Origin: Streptomyces finlayi
GTDB taxonomy: Bacteria; Actinomycetota; Actinomycetes; Streptomycetales; Streptomycetaceae
DNA length: 64,000 bases
NCBI RefSeq assembly: GCF_014216315.1
Contig: NZ_CP045702.1
Location: 3,596,001 to 3,660,000 of the forward strand
Direction: 5' to 3'
Each line of letters starts with the position of its first letter. Position 1 is the first letter of the stretch. This document shows, one piece after another, positions 8,693-16,465 of the stretch. The translations under genes and the position numbers were made by a program. Under the pieces are notes generated by a model, which saw nothing but the letters and a program-made list of their open reading frames with translations, did not search any database and had not been told where the DNA came from.

Positions 8693-9058
8693 TCAGGCTT
8701 TCCTGACCACGCTGGACTTGAGTTGCATGGCCCCGAAGCCATCGATCCTGCAGTCGATGTCGTGGCCGTCCACACCGTCCACCAGCCGGATGTTGCGTAC
8801 CTTGGTGCCGGCCTTGATTCCGCTCGGGCTGCCCTTGACCTTCAAGGTCTTGGTCACCGTCACCGTGTCGCCGTCGGCGAGTACGTTACCGACCGCGTCC
8901 CTGATCAGTCCGTCGTCCTCGGCGCCGCCTGCGGGTCCGGCGTACGCGGGCGACCACTCATGGCCGCATTCGGGACAGACCAGGAGCGCGCCCATCTCGT
9001 AGGTGTACACGCCGGAGCACTCGGGGCACGGCGGCAGCATCTCGGTCACATCGCTCAT
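8693..9058 (-). CDS. PhnA/YjdM-type zinc-ribbon protein
   Basis: 121 aa. An N-terminal zinc ribbon has two CPEC knuckles (CPECSGVYTYEM and CPECGHEW). It is followed by the PhnA domain with DAVGNVLADGDTVTV, KVKGSPSGIKAGTKV and DGHDIDCRIDGFG. Despite the historical name, a direct role in phosphonate breakdown is not established for most members; the reaction is unknown. The length matches the usual ~110-120 aa. It is on the same strand as, but 135 bp upstream of, the ArsR gene, with the candidate operator between them. Confidence 0.85.
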   Translation of the reverse strand: MSDVTEMLPPCPECSGVYTYEMGALLVCPECGHEWSPAYAGPAGGAEDDGLIRDAVGNVLADGDTVTVTKTLKVKGSPSGIKAGTKVRNIRLVDGVDGHDIDCRIDGFGAMQLKSSVVRKA

Positions 9059-9117
9059 GGTGATTCCTTGCTTGATCGTTCCTGTGCATCTCTTACGCCA
9101 GGCCCCGGGGGGCCGGC

Positions 9118-9507
9118 CTACGCGCTGGGCCACTCGTCGCTGCTCCACTGCCGCTGCTTCTTCCCGGCCACCGACTGGTGCGTGGCGAGGGCGGCAGGCA
9201 GATCTGCGTGTACGGGGATCGGTGGCCGCCCGGGATCGGGGACGAGGGAGCCGTCCGCGGGGATCGCGGCGAGTTCCAGACTCCGGCCGATGTCGGCGAG
9301 CCGTCCGGCAGCCTCGGCGACCGCCAGCTGTCCGCCCGTCGACCAGCCGCGCAGTTCGGTCAGGTCCAGGATGACAGGACCGGTGCCACGGGCCAGTACC
9401 CAGCCGACCGCGCCGGTGAACCGGGCGACGGCCTCGGGGCCGAGGTATCCGGCCAGGGAGAGAACGCCCAGGTCGGGGTGGGTGGTGTAGCGCCACTCAA
9501 TGGTCAT
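9118..9507 (-). CDS. STAS-domain protein (anti-anti-sigma type)
   Basis: 129 aa. The centre has the STAS strand-helix pattern: LGVLSLAGYLGPEAVARF, GPVILDLTELRGWSTGGQLAVAEA, then SLELAAIPADG. STAS proteins of this size are antagonists whose serine/threonine is phosphorylated by a partner kinase; the S-T in GWSTGG is the likely region, by analogy. It overlaps the upstream ATPase gene by 4 nt (ATGA), the usual kinase-antagonist partner arrangement. It is the last gene of the ArsR-SulP operon. Confidence 0.7.
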   Translation of the reverse strand: MTIEWRYTTHPDLGVLSLAGYLGPEAVARFTGAVGWVLARGTGPVILDLTELRGWSTGGQLAVAEAAGRLADIGRSLELAAIPADGSLVPDPGRPPIPVHADLPAALATHQSVAGKKQRQWSSDEWPSA

Positions 9508-9968
9508 CGGCTGCTGCCTCGGCCTTTCGCGCGGGGATCTTTCATAAGTGGGAGGGTGATCCAGATGCTCTTGCCCTTGCCGTCCCCGTCGCTCCTGATG
9601 ACGGCGGTGCCGCCGAGACCGAGGGTGAGTTCCATGACGGTGCCCAGCCCGCTGCCGCTCGTGTGCGTGATCGCCGAGAAGAGCTGGGGCTGGTAGGGGT
9701 GTCGGTCGTGCACGGCGAACGCGAACGTGTCCGGACCGGCTGCGTAGATCACGGTGACGGTCGGGGACACCGGGGCGGCGTGCCGGACACTGTTGGTGAC
9801 CAGCTCGGACAGGATCAGCAGCGCCGGATCGACCGTGGGGTGAAGTCTGCTGACGCCCCACTCGGTCAGGACCTGCTCGGTGGTCTCTCGCGCGATCCGC
9901 ACTGCGGAGCCCGTCGTGGGCAGGGTCAGTACGTGCCGCAACGGAAGAGTTTCGAGCCGGCCTCTCAC
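9504..9968 (-). CDS. Anti-sigma-factor-like ATP-binding protein (HATPase, RsbW type)
   Basis: 154 aa, GTG start overlapping the upstream stop by 4 nt (GTGA). It shows the GHKL ATPase N-box LILSELVTNSVRHA (Glu and Asn for Mg-ATP), the DRHP segment and the glycine box GSGLGTVMELT. The mid-sequence has the conserved RxxR helix (AVRIARETTEQVLTEWG). Streptomyces has many such RsbW-like kinases, which bind sigma factors or phosphorylate STAS partners. The STAS gene directly downstream is the obvious substrate. No sigma factor lies in this operon. Confidence 0.8.
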   Translation of the reverse strand: MRGRLETLPLRHVLTLPTTGSAVRIARETTEQVLTEWGVSRLHPTVDPALLILSELVTNSVRHAAPVSPTVTVIYAAGPDTFAFAVHDRHPYQPQLFSAITHTSGSGLGTVMELTLGLGGTAVIRSDGDGKGKSIWITLPLMKDPRAKGRGSSR

Positions 9969-10225
9969 CGGGCTGCCTCGGCGTGGGCCGGGCGGGACCC
10001 CGCGACGGTCTGCGGGCGGATGCGCACCAGGCTGTCGTGCGGCCCGTGCGGCCCGTGCGGCCCGTGCGGCCCGTGCGGCCCGTGCGCCCAGCCGTGCAGG
10101 GTGCGGCGGTAGTGGCCCGCCTCGTCCGGATCGGTGATCATCCCGGCCGGGCCGGTCACGGTCACCGTCCAGCCGGCACCGCCCGCCAGCAACTCGATCA
10201 TGCGGCAGGAGACGGGCGTGGTCAT
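9965..10225 (-). CDS. Small protein with (Gly-Pro-His)n repeats, unknown function
   Basis: 86 aa. It starts MTTPVSCRMIELLAGG, includes a beta-rich WTVTVTGPAGMI segment, and has five consecutive GPH tripeptides at about residues 48-63. It overlaps sulP by 4 nt upstream and the ATPase gene by 4 nt downstream, so it is translated as part of the operon. I do not recognise a family. The histidine-rich repeat could bind metal, but this is speculation; the encoding 9-bp repeat may simply be a variable tandem repeat. Confidence 0.6.
   Translation of the reverse strand: MTTPVSCRMIELLAGGAGWTVTVTGPAGMITDPDEAGHYRRTLHGWAHGPHGPHGPHGPHGPHDSLVRIRPQTVAGSRPAHAEAAR
10036..10086. repeat. 9-bp tandem repeat encoding Gly-Pro-His
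   Basis: About five perfect copies of GTGCGGCCC (plus strand) in a row. The unit is a multiple of three, so changes in copy number keep the 86-aa protein in frame. Confidence 0.8.
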
Positions 10226-12003
10226 CGGGGAGCCTCTTCGGTGACGGGTGAGGTGACGGGTGCGGATGCGGGTGCAGGTGCGGGTGCAGGTGCGGATACG
10301 GGTGCGGATACGGGTGCGGCGGGCAGGAGCCCGGCCTGGTGCAGGTGGGCGCGGGCCCCGGCGATCGCCTCCGGTGTCGTGGCGTACTCACGGCCCTCCT
10401 GGCGCAGCAGGTCCAGCGCGCCGACTGATTCGAGGGCGCGTCGCTGACCGGGACGTATGCCGGAGGTCAGTACGGCGATGCCGCGCCGGTTCAGCTTCTC
10501 CACGGCGTCCTTGAGGACCAGGGCCCCGGTGGCGTCCATCGTCGTGATCCGTGACATCCGCAGGATCACCACGCGGACGTCGGCGACGTCGGAGAGCTCC
10601 AGGAGGAAGCGGTGGGCACCGGCGAAGAACACCGGGCCGTCGATGCGGTAGGCGACGATGTGCTCGGCCAGCAGCGCGTGTTCTTCCTCGCTGTGCTCGC
10701 CCGGCAGATCAGCCCTGAAGTCGACCTGGTCCATCCGGGCCTGGTTGGCAACCGCCCTCAGCGCCAGGGCGCCCGCGACGACCAGGCCGATGATGACCGC
10801 GTAGACCAGGTCGAGGGCGAGCGTGGCCACGGCGGTCAGGACCAGCACGACCGCGTCCGAGCGGGTCGCCCGGACCATCGCCCGCAGTGCGCCGACCTCG
10901 ACCATGCGGATCGCGGTGGCCAGCAGCACCCCGGCGAGCGCGGCCAGCGGAATCCTGGAGACGAGCGGGGCGGCGGCGAACACGATCACCGCGAGGACGG
11001 CGGCGTGGGTCAGGGCGGCGAGGCGGGAACCCGCCCCGCTGCGGACGTTGACGGCGGTACGGGCGATCGCCGCGGTGGCAGGCACTCCGCCGAACAGCGG
11101 GGCGGCCAGGTTCGCGATGCCCTGCCCGAAGAGTTCCTTGTCCGGGTCGTGCTTCTGGCCCACCGTCATGCCGTCCGCGACCGTGGCCGACAGCAGCGAC
11201 TCCAGCGCTGCGAGCGCGGCGACCGCTACGGCCGGGGCGAGGAGCGAGCCCAGTGCGGACAGATCGAGGAAGGCGAGCGACGGCGCGGGCAGCCCGGACG
11301 GCAGGTCACCGATCGGCGCCGCCGCCTCCAGGTGGAAGAGCTGGGCAGCCGACGTCGCGGCGACGACCCCGACGATCGAGAACGGGATGGTGGGCCGCCA
11401 CCTGGCACCGAACAGCATCACGGCCGCCACAGCGAGGGCAAGGGAGACCGCGGTCCAGTTCGGGGCGCGTACGAACTCCTCGACGGCCCTCCAGGTCACC
11501 ACCAGGACCGTGTCGCCCTCGGGGGCGGCTACCCCGAGGGCGTTCGGGACCTGCTGCAGGCCGATCACGCACGCGATGCCGAGGGTGAAGCCCTCCACCA
11601 CCGGCGCCGGGATGTACCGCATGTACCGGCCGGCCTTCAGCAGGGCCAGGGCGATCAGCAGCACGCCGGCCATCAGCCCGACCGTCAGCACCCCGCCCGG
11701 CCCGTGCTGGGCAACGATCGGCACCAGCACCACCGTCATCGCGCCGGTCGGCCCGGATACCTGGAGGTTGGAGCCGCCGAACAGCGCCGCGAGCGCACCC
11801 GCGACGACGGCGGTGGCCAGTCCTGCCTCGGCGCCCAGGCCGGAGGAGACCCCGAAGCCGAGCGCGAGCGGCAGCGCCACGATCGCCACGGTCAGGCCGG
11901 CCAGCAGGTCACGGCGCGGATTGCGGGCCATGACGGCGAAGTCCGCGCGTGCGGGCAGCAGAGACCGCACCGTGTCCCAGGACCGGGCAGGCGACACGCT
12001 CAC
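10222..12003 (-). CDS. SulP-family anion transporter with C-terminal STAS domain
   Basis: 593 aa. The N-terminal ~410 residues are the hydrophobic SulP/SLC26 transport domain (NPRRDLLAGLTVAIVALPLALGFG-type start, QVSGPTGAM, VEGFTLGIAC). A STAS domain follows (about 430-545, with VVILRMSRITTMDATGALVLKD). SulP proteins move sulfate, bicarbonate or other anions across the membrane; the substrate cannot be read here. The tail after residue ~560 is Ala/Pro-rich repeats (APVSAPAPAPAP), encoded by short 6- and 12-bp repeats near 10240-10320. It overlaps the ArsR gene by 4 nt upstream and the small GPH gene downstream, so a regulated operon is likely. Confidence 0.88.
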   Translation of the reverse strand: MSVSPARSWDTVRSLLPARADFAVMARNPRRDLLAGLTVAIVALPLALGFGVSSGLGAEAGLATAVVAGALAALFGGSNLQVSGPTGAMTVVLVPIVAQHGPGGVLTVGLMAGVLLIALALLKAGRYMRYIPAPVVEGFTLGIACVIGLQQVPNALGVAAPEGDTVLVVTWRAVEEFVRAPNWTAVSLALAVAAVMLFGARWRPTIPFSIVGVVAATSAAQLFHLEAAAPIGDLPSGLPAPSLAFLDLSALGSLLAPAVAVAALAALESLLSATVADGMTVGQKHDPDKELFGQGIANLAAPLFGGVPATAAIARTAVNVRSGAGSRLAALTHAAVLAVIVFAAAPLVSRIPLAALAGVLLATAIRMVEVGALRAMVRATRSDAVVLVLTAVATLALDLVYAVIIGLVVAGALALRAVANQARMDQVDFRADLPGEHSEEEHALLAEHIVAYRIDGPVFFAGAHRFLLELSDVADVRVVILRMSRITTMDATGALVLKDAVEKLNRRGIAVLTSGIRPGQRRALESVGALDLLRQEGREYATTPEAIAGARAHLHQAGLLPAAPVSAPVSAPAPAPAPASAPVTSPVTEEAPR

Positions 12004-12341
12004 CGCGCCGAACCCTCGGCTTCCCGCAGCTCCACGAGCAGTTCGTTCTGCCCCGCCAGCATCTCGGTCAGGATCCGCCGCGCCGCCCGCATCAGCTCCG
12101 CCACGTCCCCGCCCGCCAGCTCGTACACGACCGTCGAACCCTCACGCGCGGAGGAGACGATGCCCGAGCGGCGCAGCACCGCCAGCTGCTGCGACAGCGC
12201 CGACGGCTCCACCTCGATCGCCGCCAGCAGGTCACGGACCGGCATCGGGCCGTCCTGCAACAGCTCCAGAACCCGTATGCGAACGGGGTGCCCGAGCATC
12301 CGGAAGAACTCGGCCTTGGCCTGATACAGCGGAACCGGCAC
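12000..12341 (-). CDS. ArsR-family repressor of the SulP operon
   Basis: 113 aa, first gene of the operon. The winged helix reads PLYQAKAEFFRMLGHPVRIRVLELL, then AIEVEPSALSQQLAVLRRSGIV and AREGSTVVYEL. It overlaps sulP by 4 nt. No metal-binding cysteine pair is visible. A strong dyad (12434-12457) lies about 95 bp upstream and is the likely autoregulatory operator. It is a clear paralogue of the ArsR at 8084-8557. Confidence 0.87.
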   Translation of the reverse strand: MPVPLYQAKAEFFRMLGHPVRIRVLELLQDGPMPVRDLLAAIEVEPSALSQQLAVLRRSGIVSSAREGSTVVYELAGGDVAELMRAARRILTEMLAGQNELLVELREAEGSAR

Positions 12342-12433
12342 GGTCGTGGACCCCTTTCGTCACCCCGACGGACCGGGGCTTCGCTCGTCGCCGTGCCCGC
12401 GGAACCTGCCGACACAGCCATCACAGCATGTAA

Positions 12434-12457
12434 TGAATTGCTGAATTTCGCAATTCA
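12434..12457. promoter_or_regulatory. ArsR operator dyad upstream of the SulP operon
   Basis: TGAATTGC and GCAATTCA form a perfect 8-bp inverted repeat around TGAATTTC. Its core TTGC-N8-GCAA matches the dyad at 8602-8617. A second perfect repeat, CACAG-ATTCA-CTGTG, abuts it at 12456-12470. The region is AT-rich against its surroundings, as expected of a promoter/operator. Confidence 0.6.
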
Positions 12458-12679
12458 CAGATTCACTGTGAGAGCTTGGCCACACGAGGAAGGGTCGCTG
12501 GTGTCTCAGCGCCACGCGGTGTCCCGTACCTGAAGGAACTGGGCTGCCGAAGCTCCAGCCCCGGGGGGCCCTGCCCACCGGGCTCGCCTGCCTGGACGCG
12601 CTCTCGATCCGGGCCGGGCGGTGTCGCCGGACCTGTGCACGTGTGGCCCTCGGCGGGGTTCAGCGTTCAGCGGCACAAG

Positions 12680-12721
12680 GCGGAAGCCCCCACCGCTCGG
12701 GCGGACTCGAGGGGCTTCCGC
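12680..12721 (-). terminator. Terminator of the MpaB-family gene
   Basis: GCGGAAGCCCC (12680-12690) pairs perfectly with GGGGCTTCCGC (12711-12721), 9 nt past the stop codon of the minus-strand gene. The loop is 20 nt. Confidence 0.6.
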
Positions 12722-12729
12722 GTTCGGAA

Positions 12730-14250
12730 CTACGCGTCGGAGAGCAGCGGATCGTACGAGGTCGAACGCTGACGTCCTGACATGAAGGACAGGAAGTCGC
12801 GCACGAACGCGCTTCGGGAGTAACGCCCTTCCGCGTCCACGACGGATCGCCCGAAGCCTCTCCTGAACAGGGCCCGGTACTCCTCGGCGTCGATGAACTG
12901 ATCGCCGTCCGCGTCGGTGACACCGAAGAGGACCTCGGCGACCCTGATCAGCGCCGGTCCTGCCAGGGACGGGGCCGCCGCCGCGTACTCCTCCTCGCTC
13001 ACCCGGCCGTCCCCGTCGCTGTCCATCGCCGCCTGGAGTTCCTTCCACCAGGCGGCGAACGCGTCGTACAGACGGGTCTCCTCCGGCTCGTCCAGGTCGA
13101 GACGGGAGCAGAGCTCCCGGGCCATGGCGGCCAGATCGGGCCAGCCCAGATAGCCGTCCCCTGTCTGGTCCAGTACCTCGGTGAAGAACTCGCGGGGACC
13201 GCGCCGGTTCTCGGCCCTGGCCGAATCGTCCGGGGCACCCTGTTGTGCCGGCACGGGTGTGATCAGCCGGAACAGGGCGCCGGCCCGTCTCGTCCGGGCG
13301 CGCAGGGTGGTGAGTGTCTCGGCCAGGGGGCCGTCGCCGTGCGGCGACAACTGGAGCAGATTGACGATGTTCCCGCTCTGGACCCAGTTGTCGGGCAGGG
13401 AGCGGGCCAGACGGGCGGCCACGTAGGCACTCTGCATCAGCGTCTGCGCACCGGGGACCTCCGGCAGTCCCGCCCGGCGGCGGAACACCTCGGGGAGGGA
13501 GGCCACGGTGATGGTGCCGATGACCGGCCCAGCCAGCGCACGACCGGTCGCCCAGAGGGTGGGCAGCCCTGCGAGCAGCGGCGGTGCCGGCAGATGTTCG
13601 AAGAGCTTGTAGAGGATGATCCGCAGCGCCTCCGTGTTCTGCAGTTCCTCCGCGACCATGCGGTCGTAGTACTGCCAGAACTCGGGCAATGTGGGCGGGA
13701 GATGCCCCGCCTGGTCCCCCAGGGCGGCCAGGAAGGCCTGGAATTCGGCGTAGAGCCGTTCCATGGTGACCTGCTCCAAGGGCTGTCCGCTCAGTCGGCA
13801 CATGGTGACGGAGCTTTCGAAGAGCGTCGCGACCACCCACGCCCGCACCTCGGGGTCCATCGCGTCGTAGGGCTGGTTCCTGGCGTCCGTGCCGCTCAGC
13901 CGGGTGTGCAGGCGGTTGAGCCGCGCCGCCTCCCGCTGTCTGGTGTGTTCGTCGGCTCCGAACATGCGCTGCAGGCTCACGAGGGTGTTGCTCAGCCGTC
14001 GCCACGGGTGCACCACGAAGGAGGAGTTGTCGGCCAGTGCCGCGCCGATCTGCGGGTGGGCGGCTTCCAGCACCGTGGCTCTGACGACGGCCAGTGCCCA
14101 GCGGGGGTCGTTGAAGAAGCGGTGGAACTGCGACTCGGGGCCGAACAGGGATTCGGCCGGCGGTTCGGTGGCCTCCTCGCGGGTGTCTTCATACGGCCCC
14201 CCGGCATCCGGCCCGGTCGGCGTGGAGCGGCTGCTGTCCGTGTCCTTCAC
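12730..14250 (-). CDS. MpaB/DUF2236-family oxygenase-like protein with C-terminal EF-hands
   Basis: 506 aa. Residues about 30-330 resemble the DUF2236 / MpaB (rubber oxygenase-related) helical domain: FNDPRWALAVVRATVLEAAHPQIGAAL, HPWRRLSNTL and MDPEVRAWVVATLFES. The C-terminal ~130 residues carry three canonical EF-hand loops, DQTGDGYLGWPDL, DSDGDGRVSEEEY and DADGDQFIDAEEY. The fusion suggests Ca2+ control, which is inferred. The GTG at 14250 overlaps the uppS stop by 4 nt (GTGA) with GGAGG about 10 nt upstream, so translation is coupled to the prenyltransferase. Haem binding is known only for some relatives (Lcp), and I cannot confirm the ligands here. Confidence 0.72.
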   Translation of the reverse strand: MKDTDSSRSTPTGPDAGGPYEDTREEATEPPAESLFGPESQFHRFFNDPRWALAVVRATVLEAAHPQIGAALADNSSFVVHPWRRLSNTLVSLQRMFGADEHTRQREAARLNRLHTRLSGTDARNQPYDAMDPEVRAWVVATLFESSVTMCRLSGQPLEQVTMERLYAEFQAFLAALGDQAGHLPPTLPEFWQYYDRMVAEELQNTEALRIILYKLFEHLPAPPLLAGLPTLWATGRALAGPVIGTITVASLPEVFRRRAGLPEVPGAQTLMQSAYVAARLARSLPDNWVQSGNIVNLLQLSPHGDGPLAETLTTLRARTRRAGALFRLITPVPAQQGAPDDSARAENRRGPREFFTEVLDQTGDGYLGWPDLAAMARELCSRLDLDEPEETRLYDAFAAWWKELQAAMDSDGDGRVSEEEYAAAAPSLAGPALIRVAEVLFGVTDADGDQFIDAEEYRALFRRGFGRSVVDAEGRYSRSAFVRDFLSFMSGRQRSTSYDPLLSDA

Positions 14251-15104
14251 CTTCGAGGTCCTCCATTCGCTTGCGGCGCCACCCCGCCGAATCGGCGGTC
14301 GCGGCGCCGGTATTCGTGCAGGCACTCCAGAAGGTGCGGTGCACGGAAGTCGGGCCAGAGCACCGGCGGGAAGATCCACTCGGCGTAGGCCACCTGCCAG
14401 AGCATGAAGTTGGAGATGCGCTGTTCGCCGGAGGTACGGATGACGAGGTCCACGTCAGGCGTGTCGGGGACAGGCAGATGCGCGGCGAAGCACGCTTGGT
14501 CGACGGCATCGGCTCGCACCCCGGCGCGGATGAGGGACCGCGCGGCGGCGACGATGTCCTGGCGCCCGCCGTGGTCGAACGCCACGGTCAGCGTCATGCC
14601 GCGATTCGCCTCGGTGAGCGTCATCAGGTCGGCGAAGTCCTGGGCCAGAGGGGCCGGAATCCTGGGGTCCTCGGCTCCCAGGAACCGGCATCGGATGCCG
14701 CGTGCGTGCAGCAGCAGCGCGTGCTTGCGCACCACGCGGCGCACCAGGCGCATGAGGAAGTCGATCTCCTCGCCCGGGCGCCGCCAGTTCTCGGTGGAGA
14801 AGGCGTACAGGCTGAGCCATTCGACCCCCGCCGACCGCGCCGCCTCGATGACGTCGATCACCGTCGCCTCCGCCGCCCTGTGCCCGGACGTACGCGGCAG
14901 GGAGCGTTGCCGCGCCCACCGGCCGTTCCCGTCCATCACGCACGCGACGTGGCGGGGCACCGGGCGCTCCCGCTCCCCACCGGGCGGGCGGCCCGGCTGG
15001 GCCGGAACCGTCGGCACGGCGGCACCCTCCGGCCGCACGCCGACCGCATCGGCCGGCTCGCCCGTCGCATGCGCCTGACCGGCTGGCCCCGCTGCACCGA
15101 ACAT
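14247..15104 (-). CDS. uppS: cis-Prenyltransferase (UPP synthase family)
   Basis: 285 aa. All family signatures are present: HVACVMDGNGRWA (catalytic Asp), SLYAFSTENWRRP, FDHGGRQDI in place of the usual YGGR, and DLVIRTSGEQRISNFMLWQ. The enzyme condenses isopentenyl diphosphate onto an allylic primer to make a cis-polyprenyl diphosphate. The first ~45 residues are a disordered Pro/Gly-rich extension. ATG at 15104 (a GTG at 15107 is equally possible). Streptomyces often has several copies, and this one's coupling to an MpaB-like protein suggests a specialised rather than housekeeping role. The upstream 15108-15409 holds only a divergent promoter region. Confidence 0.88.
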   Translation of the reverse strand: MFGAAGPAGQAHATGEPADAVGVRPEGAAVPTVPAQPGRPPGGERERPVPRHVACVMDGNGRWARQRSLPRTSGHRAAEATVIDVIEAARSAGVEWLSLYAFSTENWRRPGEEIDFLMRLVRRVVRKHALLLHARGIRCRFLGAEDPRIPAPLAQDFADLMTLTEANRGMTLTVAFDHGGRQDIVAAARSLIRAGVRADAVDQACFAAHLPVPDTPDVDLVIRTSGEQRISNFMLWQVAYAEWIFPPVLWPDFRAPHLLECLHEYRRRDRRFGGVAPQANGGPRR

Positions 15105-15409
15105 CACTGAAGTGCCCCCTTCGACTCGCGTCCGCCGGGCTTCGCCGGGGCCGTGACGCCGGTTGCCGAGGGCGGCGGCAGCGGGCCGATGGCCCGCGCG
15201 TCCCCCGGCTGCTCCTCGCTCTCAGGAGCGTGCCGGTACCCGGCCCCCGGCGTATCGCAATGCCCGCATGTTCACCCGTAGCACGTCAGTCGGAGCGCAC
15301 CGGCGGACGAGGGTGCCGGGTCCTCGCTCCCGCTCGGCGTTGACGGATCCTCGCTCCCTCCGGCATCCGGCCCGGGCACTGCTGCCGGCCGCCGTTACGA
15401 TCGCCGACC

Positions 15410-16354
15410 ATGGACTGGGTCGCGCGCACCGCGCAGTTGAGGCAGTGGACGAGGAGCGGGACGCGGGCTCCGCACAAGCCGTTGCTGTTCCTGTACGCGC
15501 TCAGCCGGTTCCAGCAGGACGCCGATGACGAGCTGCGGTACAGCACGGTGGAGGAGGACCTGCGGGGGCTGCTCTCCGAATACGGTCCCGGTAACCGGAC
15601 GACGCCCGCCTACCCCTTCCACCACCTGGTGAGTGACGGCGTGTGGGAGGTACGCACCGACCGCGGGCCGGGCAGCCCCGGGACCGGGGTCAGGGAACTC
15701 CGCGCAACCGGCGCCGCCGGGCGGCTGGCACCGGAGCTGCGGGTCGCGCTGCGGCGGGAGCCGTCCCTTCTCGGCCGGATGGCGCGGGTGCTGCTCGACC
15801 TGAACTTCCCGCCCTCCCTCCACGGCGAGCTGTGCGAAGCCGTCGGCCTGGAGCTGGAGGAGGCCGAGACCGGACGGCTTCCGGCCGCGCGCAGGCAGCG
15901 GGACCGGCGCATGCGGGAGACGGTCCTCACGGCGTACGAGTACCGGTGCGCCTTCTGTGGGTACGACGGCAGGATCGGTGCGGTGCCGGTCGGGCTGGAG
16001 GCCGCCCATGTGCGCTGGTGGGCGTTCGACGGACCGGACGACGTCGAGAACGGGCTGTGCCTGTGCTCCCTGCACCACAAGCTGTTCGACAAAGGCGTAC
16101 TCGGTCTCGGCGAGGGCACCGGCAACGGCCCACCCTCCGAGGGCACCGGCGAGGACCCCGCCGAGGGCCACCGCATCCTCGTCTCGCAGAGCTTCGTCGG
16201 CCACAGCACCGCCGCCCGGCAGGGCGTCATCACGCTCGCGGGCCGCCCGCTCATCGGCCCCCAGCCGGGAGTCCGCCCCGTCGCCGCCGCCCACCGGGCC
16301 TGGCACACCAGCCAGGTCTTCCACGGCAGCCCACGTCCCGCGGCGACCACCTGA
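15410..16354 (+). CDS. Phosphorothioated-DNA-dependent type IV restriction endonuclease (SBD-HNH)
   Basis: 314 aa. The N-terminal ~150 residues (APHKPLLFLYALSRFQ, PFHHLVSDGVWEV) match the sulfur-binding domain of the ScoMcrA/SprMcrA group, which recognises Rp-phosphorothioate DNA. The C-terminal HNH nuclease reads CAFCGYDGRIGAVPVGLEAAHV, then NGLCLCSLHHKLFDKG, with the zinc cysteines and catalytic histidines intact. There is no SRA domain between them, so the layout is SBD-HNH as in SprMcrA. It would cut incoming DNA modified by Dnd systems. It is a single gene, as usual for type IV enzymes; its 3' end has a near-copy at 3673. Confidence 0.85.
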   Translation: MDWVARTAQLRQWTRSGTRAPHKPLLFLYALSRFQQDADDELRYSTVEEDLRGLLSEYGPGNRTTPAYPFHHLVSDGVWEVRTDRGPGSPGTGVRELRATGAAGRLAPELRVALRREPSLLGRMARVLLDLNFPPSLHGELCEAVGLELEEAETGRLPAARRQRDRRMRETVLTAYEYRCAFCGYDGRIGAVPVGLEAAHVRWWAFDGPDDVENGLCLCSLHHKLFDKGVLGLGEGTGNGPPSEGTGEDPAEGHRILVSQSFVGHSTAARQGVITLAGRPLIGPQPGVRPVAAAHRAWHTSQVFHGSPRPAATT

Positions 16355-16465
16355 CCGCCGGCCCGGAAGGGCTGTCCCAGCGCGCCGAGCACGCCGGATT
16401 CCCGGAACCCGAACCGCGCGTGAGTAGGCTCGACCCGGCTCATTGCACACCGGTGGAGTTCGCAC

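Noticed and set aside
10036..10086. 9-bp GTGCGGCCC repeats considered as CRISPR or iterons
   Set aside because: Head-to-tail without spacers and inside a coding sequence; a simple tandem repeat.
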